Of a stretch of DNA of 64,000 nucleotides, positions 18,234-25,688 are shown in pieces. The position numbers and the translations under genes are program-made. Location of the stretch: assembly GCF_001874645.1 (NCBI RefSeq), contig NZ_CP017886.1:3842001-3906000 (forward strand). Reading direction: 5' to 3'. Every line of letters begins with the position of its first letter. Position 1 is the stretch's first letter. This DNA comes from Pseudomonas frederiksbergensis. Lineage in GTDB: Bacteria > Pseudomonadota > Gammaproteobacteria > Pseudomonadales > Pseudomonadaceae. Below the pieces are notes generated by a model that worked only from the letters and a program-made list of their open reading frames with translations, made no database searches and was not told the origin of the DNA.

Positions 18234-19199
18234 TCAACTGACGACCCGCAGCGCTGTACCGCTGAAGAAGCCTTGAGCGTTTTCGCTCAGTTGACCGACG
18301 ATCCGTTGCCGCGCCTCGCGGCTGCCCCAGGCATTGTGCGGGGTGACGATCAAGCGCGGGATGTCGGCGGCCAACAGAGGATTGCCGGCGGTGGGTGGCT
18401 CGACACTCAGGACGTCAGTCGCTGCGCCGCCCAGATGACCGTTGCGCAGCGCATCGGCCAAGGCCTGTTCATCGATCAGGCCACCGCGCGCGGTGTTGAC
18501 CACAAATGCACCGGGTTTGAGCCGCGCCAGTTCGCGGGCACCGATGAAGTGGCGGGTGTGTTCGTTGAGCGGGCAGTGCAGAGTCAGCGCGTCGATTTGC
18601 GGCAGCAGTTCATCCAGCGGCAAGCGGTCGGCGCGGGCCGGACGTCCTGGCAGTTGGCCGAGCAACACGCGCATGCCAAAGGCTTCGGCCAGCCGCGCGA
18701 CGGCGCCACCCAATTCACCATGGCCGAGCAGGCCGAGGGTTTTGCCTTCGAGTTCGACGATCGGGAAATCCAGCAGGCAGAACTGTTTGGCCTGCTGCCA
18801 GCGGCCTTCACCGACGGCTTTCTGATAGTCACTCAGTCGGGTGGCGAGGTTCAGCAGCAACATGATCGTGTGCTGCGCCACCGACGGCGTGCCGTAACCC
18901 TGGCAGTTGCTCACGGTAATCCCCAGGGCGCGGGCGGCGGCCAGGTCGACATTGTTGGTGCCCGTGGCAGTGATCAGGATCAGCTTCAGCTCGGGGCAGG
19001 CGTTGAGGGTTTCGGCGTTCAGCAGGATTTTATTGCTGATCGCGACGCTGGCGCCTTGCAGCCGTTCGACGATGTTGTCAGGCGTGGTCAGTGAGCACAG
19101 CTGCAAGTCATCGAAGCACTGCCGCAACCCACTGAGGTCGAGGTCGCCGAGGTCCAGAGAACTGTGGTCGAGGAATACGGCGCGGCGATTGTTGGTCAT
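18234..19199 (-). CDS. D-2-hydroxyacid dehydrogenase (glycerate dehydrogenase-like)
   Basis: 321 residues of the NAD-dependent D-isomer 2-hydroxyacid dehydrogenase family. The cofactor site is LGLLGHGELGGAVA (about 152). Catalytic residues are visible in order: Arg in NTARGGLID, Glu in LSVEPP and His in VTPHNAWGS. The best match in memory is HprA/glycerate dehydrogenase, which interconverts hydroxypyruvate and D-glycerate, but the substrate is not certain. It is divergent from the LysE-type exporter gene. Confidence 0.82.
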   Translation of the reverse strand: MTNNRRAVFLDHSSLDLGDLDLSGLRQCFDDLQLCSLTTPDNIVERLQGASVAISNKILLNAETLNACPELKLILITATGTNNVDLAAARALGITVSNCQGYGTPSVAQHTIMLLLNLATRLSDYQKAVGEGRWQQAKQFCLLDFPIVELEGKTLGLLGHGELGGAVARLAEAFGMRVLLGQLPGRPARADRLPLDELLPQIDALTLHCPLNEHTRHFIGARELARLKPGAFVVNTARGGLIDEQALADALRNGHLGGAATDVLSVEPPTAGNPLLAADIPRLIVTPHNAWGSREARQRIVGQLSENAQGFFSGTALRVVS

Positions 19200-19291
19200 T
19201 AACTGTACCTTTTGCGCGTGAGTCTGAAGGCGTAATCTGCCGAGCCTACCAGATGAAACAAGTCGTTACGCTTGGCCTAAAGGAGCCCCCC

Positions 19292-19921
19292 ATGTACTGG
19301 ACAGAGTTTTTGACCGTCGCCCTGATTCACCTGCTTGCCGTGGCAAGCCCTGGTCCGGACTTTGCCGTGGTGGTGCGTGAGGCCGTGACCCACGGTCGTC
19401 GCGCTGGCACCTGGACGGCGCTGGGCGTCGGCTCGGCGATTTTCCTGCACGTGGGCTACTCGTTGCTCGGGATCGGTCTGATCGTTTCGCAGTCGATCAT
19501 GTTGTTCAACGCGCTGAAATGGCTGGCGGCCGCCTACCTGCTGTACATCGGCTTCAAGGCCCTGCGCGCGCAACCGGCGAAACCGGCCAGCGAAGACCTG
19601 CACAAGGAAGCCGGCGAGCGCACCGCACGCGGCGCATTTACCGCAGGGTTCGTGACCAACGGCCTGAACCCCAAAGCCACGCTGTTCTTCCTGTCGCTGT
19701 TCACCGTGGTCATCAACCCGCATACACCGCTGGCGATTCAGGCCGGTTACGGCGTTTACCTGGCTGTGGCCACCGCGATCTGGTTCTGCCTGGTAGCGAT
19801 GCTGTTCAGCCAACAGCGTGTACGGGCCGGTTTCGCCCGCATGGGCCACTGGTTCGACCGCACGATGGGCGTGGTGCTGATCGCCATCGGCGTGAAACTG
19901 GCCTTTACCGAGATGCATTAA
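19292..19921 (+). CDS. LysE/RhtB-family amino acid exporter
   Basis: 209 residues from the ATG at 19292, preceded by AAAGGAG. The family hallmark ASPGPDFAVVVREAVTHGRRAG appears at residues 17-38. Six membrane helices are likely. A mid-protein segment GFVTNGLNPKATLFFLSLF is typical. It should export an amino acid or homoserine-lactone-like solute. The substrate cannot be told from the sequence. Confidence 0.87.
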   Translation: MYWTEFLTVALIHLLAVASPGPDFAVVVREAVTHGRRAGTWTALGVGSAIFLHVGYSLLGIGLIVSQSIMLFNALKWLAAAYLLYIGFKALRAQPAKPASEDLHKEAGERTARGAFTAGFVTNGLNPKATLFFLSLFTVVINPHTPLAIQAGYGVYLAVATAIWFCLVAMLFSQQRVRAGFARMGHWFDRTMGVVLIAIGVKLAFTEMH

Positions 19922-20113
19922 TCGGGAGTTGCTCTCGAAGCTAACGAAGATCGCTTCTACGGTTGATTGCGTGGCGGTAGGGCGGATGCTGGCGTAACGC
20001 TAGCATTTGTACGGTTCTGCAAATCATCCCTTTGGCTGATTTAGCTGGCGCTCCGGCTGACTAAAGTGCTTATCTTTTCAGCCAAGACCGTGCAGTCAGA
20101 TAAAGGGATGCTT

Positions 20114-21796
20114 ATGTTGCAGACTCGCGTTGTTCCGCCAGCCAAAGGCGCTTATCAATACCCGCTGTTGATCAAGCGGTTGCTGATGTCCGGCAGCCGT
20201 TATGAGAAAACCCGCGAGATCGTCTACCGCGACCAGTTGCGCTACAGCTACCCGACCCTCATCGAGCGTGTCGCGCGGCTGGCCAACGTGCTCACGGCGG
20301 CCGGGGTCAAGGCCGGGGATACCGTGGCCGTGATGGATTGGGACAGCCATCGCTACCTCGAATGCATGTTTGCCATCCCGATGATCGGTGCGGTGATCCA
20401 CACCATCAACGTGCGCCTGTCGCCCGAGCAGATTCTCTACACCATGAACCACGCCGAGGACCGCTTCGTGCTGGTCAACAGCGAGTTCGTCGGGCTGTAC
20501 CAGGCGATTGCCGGGCACCTGACCACGGTCGAGAAAACCCTGCTGCTCACCGACTTGCCGGAGAAAACCGCCGACTTGCCCAACCTGGTGGGCGAGTACG
20601 AACAACTGCTGGCTGCCGCAAGCACGCAGTACAGCTTCGAAGATTTCGACGAAAACTCGGTGGCGACCACCTTCTACACCACCGGCACCACCGGCAATCC
20701 GAAGGGCGTGTATTTCACCCATCGGCAACTGGTGCTGCACACCATGGGCGTGTCGACGATCATGGGCAGCATCGACAGCGTGCGCCTGCTGGGCACCAAC
20801 GACGTGTACATGCCGATCACCCCGATGTTCCACGTGCATGCCTGGGGCTTGCCGTACGTGGCGACCATGCTTGGGCTCAAGCAGGTTTACCCCGGCCGTT
20901 ACGACCCGGAATACCTGGTGGAGTTGTGGCGCAAGGAAAAGGTCAGTTTCTCCCATTGCGTGCCGACGATCCTGCAAATGGTTCTCAACGCCAAGGCCGC
21001 GCAAGGCACGGATTTCGGCGGCTGGAAAATCGTCATCGGTGGCAGCGCCCTGAATCGCGCGCTGTACGAAGCGGCCAAGGCCAAGGGCATTCAGTTGACC
21101 GCCGCCTATGGCATGTCGGAAACGGGTCCGCTGGTGTCCTGCGCTCACCTTAACGATGAACTGATGGCCGGCACTGAAGACGAACGCACCACGTATCGCA
21201 TCAAGGCCGGCGTGCCGGGCCCCTTGGTGGAAGCGGCGATCATCGACGCTGACGGCAACTTCCTGCCGGCGGACGGCGAGTCCCAGGGCGAACTGGTGCT
21301 GCGCGCGCCGTGGCTCACCGAAGGGTATTTCAACGAACCGGAGAAGGGCGCCGAGCTCTGGGCCGGGGGCTGGCTGCACACCGGCGACGTGGCGACCCTG
21401 GACAGCATGGGGGTGATCGATATCCGTGACCGGATCAAGGACGTGATCAAGACCGGTGGCGAGTGGATTTCCTCCCTGGACCTCGAAGACCTGATCAGCC
21501 GCCATCCGGCGGTACGCGAAGTAGCAGTGGTCGGTATCCCGGATCCGCAATGGGGCGAGCGCCCGTTTGCCTTGCTGGTGGTTCGAGAAGGCCATGTGAT
21601 TGGGGCCAGGGAACTCAAAGAGCACCTCAAGCCTTTCGTCGAGTTGGGGCACCTGAGCAAGTGGGCGATCCCGAGCCAGATCGCCCTTGTTACTGAAATT
21701 CCCAAGACCAGCGTCGGCAAGCTCGACAAGAAGCGCATCCGCGTCGACATCACGCAATGGCAGGCCAACAACAGCACCTTCCTGTCGACGCTTTAA
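20114..21796 (+). CDS. Medium/long-chain fatty acyl-CoA ligase
   Basis: 560 residues from the ATG at 20114, which is well spaced from AAAGGG (20102-20107). Two ATG/TTG codons just upstream leave no room for a ribosome-binding site. AMP-binding motifs are clear: P-loop YTTGTTGNPKG (about residue 190), AYGMSETGP, and WLHTGDVATLD with IKTGGEWISSLDLED. It activates fatty acids to acyl-CoA in the cytoplasm. The gene order ligase, DUF1302, DUF1329, LuxR matches PA3924-PA3921 in P. aeruginosa, so the substrate is probably a medium-chain fatty acid. Confidence 0.9.
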   Translation: MLQTRVVPPAKGAYQYPLLIKRLLMSGSRYEKTREIVYRDQLRYSYPTLIERVARLANVLTAAGVKAGDTVAVMDWDSHRYLECMFAIPMIGAVIHTINVRLSPEQILYTMNHAEDRFVLVNSEFVGLYQAIAGHLTTVEKTLLLTDLPEKTADLPNLVGEYEQLLAAASTQYSFEDFDENSVATTFYTTGTTGNPKGVYFTHRQLVLHTMGVSTIMGSIDSVRLLGTNDVYMPITPMFHVHAWGLPYVATMLGLKQVYPGRYDPEYLVELWRKEKVSFSHCVPTILQMVLNAKAAQGTDFGGWKIVIGGSALNRALYEAAKAKGIQLTAAYGMSETGPLVSCAHLNDELMAGTEDERTTYRIKAGVPGPLVEAAIIDADGNFLPADGESQGELVLRAPWLTEGYFNEPEKGAELWAGGWLHTGDVATLDSMGVIDIRDRIKDVIKTGGEWISSLDLEDLISRHPAVREVAVVGIPDPQWGERPFALLVVREGHVIGARELKEHLKPFVELGHLSKWAIPSQIALVTEIPKTSVGKLDKKRIRVDITQWQANNSTFLSTL

Positions 21797-22134
21797 GCGT
21801 CCTTTACCGTGCCCGAAAGGGCCCGGCAAGCCCACCAAGCAAGCGCTTGTCTTGTTTATTCCGAGTTTTCAGCCATCCTTGCCGGGCCGACATCTGTCGG
21901 ACTGGCAACAGGACTGTTCCAGAATGGTCAGGGGTTGCAAATCACACTTTAGAGGGATCAAGCCGTACTACCTGCTGGCTATAGTCCGCTCAAGGATTTT
22001 TAAGAACGGGGCAAACGCACAAAGCGAGGCGATGCAACTTTGAATGACTTCGGGACGAGATGGGCTCCCCGTGATTCAGAGCGTTTTTAGAAGTGCTCAC
22101 TGCCATAACAATAAAAGCACATGGAGTAGCGTCG
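21797..22134. other. 338-bp gap between the acyl-CoA ligase and DUF1302 genes
   Basis: No gene, REP copy or clear terminator is visible. The region should hold the promoter of the DUF1302-DUF1329 pair. A GGAG ribosome-binding site (22123-22126) serves the start at 22135. Confidence 0.4.
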
Positions 22135-24024
22135 ATGACATCAGTAAACCAGTTCTGGCGCCGGGCAAAACTGCCTCTGGCGGTCAGTCTCGCCTCTACG
22201 CTCGCCGGGCCCGCATTCGGCGTCAGTTTCAATGTCGGTGAAATCGAAGGTCAGTTCGACTCGTCCCTCTCCCTGGGGATGAGTGTGTCTACCCAGCAAC
22301 CGAACAAGAACCTGATCGGTGTCAACAACGGTGGCAAGGGCCTGTCCCAGACCTCCGACGACGGTCACTTGAACTTCAAGAGCGGGCAAGCCTTTTCGAA
22401 GATCTTCAAGGGCATCCATGACCTCGAACTGAAATACGGCGATACCGGCGTTTTCGTACGCGGTAAATACTGGTACGACTTCGCGCTGCAAAACCAGGAC
22501 CTGGAATTCAAGAACGTCAGCAATGACGGCCGTAAGGAAGGCGCGAAGTCGTCGGGTGGGGAAATCCTCGACGCCTTCGTCTACCACAACTACTCCATTG
22601 CCGATGAGCCGGGTTCCGTACGCCTGGGCAAACAGGTGGTCAACTGGGGTGAAAGTACCTTCATCGGCGGCGGCATCAACTCGATCAACCCGATCGACGT
22701 GTCCGCATTCCGTCGTCCCGGTGCCGAGATCAAGGAAGGCCTGATCCCGGTCAACATGTTCTACATCTCGCAAAGCCTGACCGAGAGCCTGTCGGCTCAA
22801 GCGTTCTACCAGATCGGCTGGGACCAGACCGTTGTCGACAACTGCGGCACCTTCTTCTCCCAGCCAGACATTATTGCCAACGGTTGCACCGACAATCTGC
22901 GCGTACTGAACAAGCGTTCGACCATCCCGGCCATCGCATTGGGGCCCTTGGCTGCGAATGGTGTCAACGTCAACGAAGAGGGGGTACTGGTGCGTCGCGG
23001 GCAAGACCGCGAGGCGAGCAACAGCGGCCAGTGGGGCGCGGCCTTCAAGTACATGTTCGATCCGCTGGACACCGAGTTCGGTGCCTACTTCATGAACTAC
23101 CACAGCCGTGCACCGATCTTCAGTGCGACCGGTGCTCCGCAGTCGATCTATAACGGTGTCAAGGCATTGCCCGGACCGTTCCAGGCCCTCGGGCCGCTGC
23201 TGGTCGCGGGTAACTCGCAATACTTCGTCGAGTACCCGGAAGACATCCGCCTCTATGGTCTGAGCTTCTCCACCACCCTGCCTACCGGTACGGCGTGGAG
23301 CGGTGAGATCAGCTACCGGCCGAATGCGCCGGTGCAGTTGAACTCCACCGATATCCTGTTCGCCGGTATTCGTCCGCTGGGTGGCGCGCTGACCAACGCT
23401 TCGTTGCTCCAGGGTGTTCCAGGGGAAGACCTGCACGGCTATCGCCGCAAGGAAATCACCCAGATCCAGACCACCTTCACGCACTTCTTCGATCAGGTCA
23501 TGGGCGCCCAGCGTCTGACCCTGGTGGGTGAAGTCGGCCTGACTCACGTCGGTGGCCTGGAAAGCACGTCCGATGTCCGTTATGGCCGCGATCCGGTCTT
23601 CGGCCCAGGCGAACTGCCCGCCACGGGTGGCCTGGATACCTGCTCGCAGATCCTCAACACCTCCACCATCAACGGTGCGGGGGCGGGTGCGGCGACCAAC
23701 AACCGTAGCAGCAACTGCAACAACGATGGTTTCACCACCGCCAACTCCTGGGGCTACCGCGCCCGGGCCATTTGGGAATACCCGGACGTATTCGCCGGTG
23801 TGAACCTCAAGCCGAACGTGGCCTGGTCCCATGACGTCAGCGGTTATTCGCCAGGTCCTGGCGGCAACTTCGAGGAAGGTCGTAAAGCGGTCAGCCTGGG
23901 GCTCGATGCCGAGTACCAGAACACCTACACCGCGAGCCTCGCGTACACCAACTTCTTTGGCGGCAAGTACAGCACCGTGGATGATCGCGACTTCGTTGCG
24001 CTCAGCGTCGGCGTGAACTTCTAA
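22135..24024 (+). CDS. DUF1302 family outer-membrane protein
   Basis: 629 residues from the ATG at 22135. The signal peptide ends near residue 29 (GPAFG). The mature part has alternating aromatic strands, repeated glycine-rich turns and a C-terminus ending in F (SVGVNF), as in outer-membrane beta-barrels. Signatures of DUF1302 include GLSQTSDDGHLNF near residue 70 and SVRLGKQVVNWGESTFI near 165. DUF1302/DUF1329 pairs occur beside transport and hydrophobic-compound catabolism genes; a role in handling lipids or sterol-like molecules is suspected, not shown. It is 28 bp upstream of its DUF1329 partner. Confidence 0.85.
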   Translation: MTSVNQFWRRAKLPLAVSLASTLAGPAFGVSFNVGEIEGQFDSSLSLGMSVSTQQPNKNLIGVNNGGKGLSQTSDDGHLNFKSGQAFSKIFKGIHDLELKYGDTGVFVRGKYWYDFALQNQDLEFKNVSNDGRKEGAKSSGGEILDAFVYHNYSIADEPGSVRLGKQVVNWGESTFIGGGINSINPIDVSAFRRPGAEIKEGLIPVNMFYISQSLTESLSAQAFYQIGWDQTVVDNCGTFFSQPDIIANGCTDNLRVLNKRSTIPAIALGPLAANGVNVNEEGVLVRRGQDREASNSGQWGAAFKYMFDPLDTEFGAYFMNYHSRAPIFSATGAPQSIYNGVKALPGPFQALGPLLVAGNSQYFVEYPEDIRLYGLSFSTTLPTGTAWSGEISYRPNAPVQLNSTDILFAGIRPLGGALTNASLLQGVPGEDLHGYRRKEITQIQTTFTHFFDQVMGAQRLTLVGEVGLTHVGGLESTSDVRYGRDPVFGPGELPATGGLDTCSQILNTSTINGAGAGAATNNRSSNCNNDGFTTANSWGYRARAIWEYPDVFAGVNLKPNVAWSHDVSGYSPGPGGNFEEGRKAVSLGLDAEYQNTYTASLAYTNFFGGKYSTVDDRDFVALSVGVNF

Positions 24025-24052
24025 GCACTGCATCTTCAGGACGAACAACACT

Positions 24053-25417
24053 ATGAAAGTAACCAAAAGTCTGTTGCAAGCGGGTGTCCTTGGGCTTTCG
24101 CTGCTGGCCAGCGCGGTCATGGCGGCGGTTCCGGCAGCTGAAGCGGACAAATTGGGCAAGAGCCTGACGCCGATGGGTGCGGAAATGGCAGGCAATGCCG
24201 ATGGCTCGATCCCGGCCTGGAAACCCATGGCGAAAAACGCCGGCGCCGTCGACAGCAAGGGCTTCCTGTCCAACCCGTATGCCAGTGAGCAACCGCTGTT
24301 CACCATCACCGCGCAAAACGTCGACCAGTACAAAGACAAACTGGCGCCGGGCCAATACGCGATGTTCAAGCGTTACCCGGACACCTTCAAAATGCCGGTT
24401 TACCCGTCCCATCGCGGCGCGACTGTGCCGGATGACGTGTTCGCCGCCATCAAGGAGAACGCCACCAACACCAACCTGGTGTCCGGCGGCAACGGTCTGG
24501 AGAACTTCAAAACGGCCGTGCCGTTCCCGATTCCGAAAAGCGGTGTCGAAGTCATCTGGAACCACATCACCCGCTATCGCGGCGGCAGCGTGACCCGTCT
24601 GGTGACCCAGGCCACGCCGCAGCCGAACGGCTCGTACAGCCTGGTGTACTTCCAGGATCAGTTCGTGTTCCGCGACAAAATGAAGGATTACGACCCGAAA
24701 AACCCGGGCAACATCCTGTTCTACTTCAAGCAGAAAGTGACCGCGCCGGCACGTCTGGCCGGTGGTGTGCTGCTGGTTCACGAAACCCTCGACCAGGTGA
24801 AGGAACCGCGTTCGGCGTGGGTCTACAACGCCGGTCAGCGTCGTGTACGTCGTGCCCCGCAAGTCTCGTATGACGGTCCGGGTACGGCTGCCGACGGCCT
24901 GCGTACTTCCGATAACCTGGACATGTACAACGGTGCCCCGGATCGTTACGACTGGAAGCTCGAAGGCAAGAAAGAGATGTACATCGCCTCCGACAGCTAC
25001 AAGCTGGACTCGCCGACGCTCAAGTACGACGAAATCATCAAGGCCGGTCATATCAACCAGGACCTGGCGCGTTACGAACTGCGTCGTGTCTGGCATGTGG
25101 TTGCCACGCTGAAGGAAGGTCAGCGTCACATTTACGCCAAGCGTGACTTCTACATTGACGAAGACACCTGGCAAGCCTCGGTCATCGATCACTACGACGG
25201 TCGTGGTCAACTGTGGCGTGTGGCCGAGGCGCATTCCGAGAACTACTACGACAAGCAAGTGCCGTGGTACGCCCTGGAAACCCTCTACGACCTGCAGTCT
25301 GGCCGCTACCTGGCGCTGGGCATGAAGAACGAAGAGAAACGGGCATATGACTTCGGCTTCACCGCGAGCACCAGTGATTTCACCCCGGCTGCGCTGGCTC
25401 AGGACGGCGTTCGCTAA
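24053..25417 (+). CDS. DUF1329 domain-containing periplasmic protein
   Basis: 454 residues. The signal peptide covers about 1-24 (LLASAVMA). The mature protein begins with PAAEADKLGKSLTPMGAE and shows typical DUF1329 stretches such as VYNAGQRRVRRAPQVSYDGPG and YDWKLEGKKEMYI. The fold is thought to resemble the lipoprotein carrier LolA/LolB, which would fit carriage of a hydrophobic ligand between the DUF1302 barrel and the inner membrane. That function is inferred. A strong terminator follows. Confidence 0.85.
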   Translation: MKVTKSLLQAGVLGLSLLASAVMAAVPAAEADKLGKSLTPMGAEMAGNADGSIPAWKPMAKNAGAVDSKGFLSNPYASEQPLFTITAQNVDQYKDKLAPGQYAMFKRYPDTFKMPVYPSHRGATVPDDVFAAIKENATNTNLVSGGNGLENFKTAVPFPIPKSGVEVIWNHITRYRGGSVTRLVTQATPQPNGSYSLVYFQDQFVFRDKMKDYDPKNPGNILFYFKQKVTAPARLAGGVLLVHETLDQVKEPRSAWVYNAGQRRVRRAPQVSYDGPGTAADGLRTSDNLDMYNGAPDRYDWKLEGKKEMYIASDSYKLDSPTLKYDEIIKAGHINQDLARYELRRVWHVVATLKEGQRHIYAKRDFYIDEDTWQASVIDHYDGRGQLWRVAEAHSENYYDKQVPWYALETLYDLQSGRYLALGMKNEEKRAYDFGFTASTSDFTPAALAQDGVR

Positions 25418-25446
25418 CGTGTCGTAACCCAGAGGCCGCATCCTCG

Positions 25447-25480
25447 AAAAACGCCCCGACTGGTTCGGGGCGTTTTTTTT
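25447..25480 (+). terminator. Rho-independent terminator of the DUF1302-DUF1329 pair
   Basis: ACGCCCCGA (25451-25459) pairs with TCGGGGCGT (25465-25473), followed by a run of T residues. Confidence 0.88.
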
Positions 25481-25489
25481 TCCAAAAAA

Positions 25490-25577
25490 AAATCGCAGCC
25501 TTCGGCAGCTACAGGATGTACGCCGACCCAACGCAGGAGCTGCCGGAGGTTCGGGCCGCGTTCGGACGATCTTTTGA
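25490..25577. repeat. REP pair (BIME-like)
   Basis: ATCGCAGCCTTCGGCAGCT and, in opposite orientation, GGAGCTGCCGGAGGTTCGG ending CGATCTTTTGA. The second half carries the longer variant with GGGCCGCGTTCGGACG, also seen at 53161-53248 and 60849-60897. Confidence 0.8.
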
Positions 25578-25688
25578 TTCGTAGTCTTTTTGTAGCCATT
25601 TGTAGCAGGAACCTTCAATCCCATTCGGTTTACCGCTAGTCTGCGGACAGCTGCAATGCCGACAACAGCACTTCAACAAGAGTTGGCT

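Noticed and set aside
17235..19094. 619-codon plus-strand frame opposite rsmC and the hydroxyacid dehydrogenase
   Set aside because: It spans two genuine minus-strand genes and their gap and shows no family similarity.
22141..24369. 742-codon open frame on the minus strand opposite the DUF1302 gene
   Set aside because: Composition (rich in R, G, V, D, H) and lack of motifs mark it as the antisense shadow of a gene with a signal peptide and partner.
24002..25624. 540-codon frame opposite the DUF1329 gene
   Set aside because: Antisense to a well-supported gene, spans a terminator and a REP pair, no recognisable domain.
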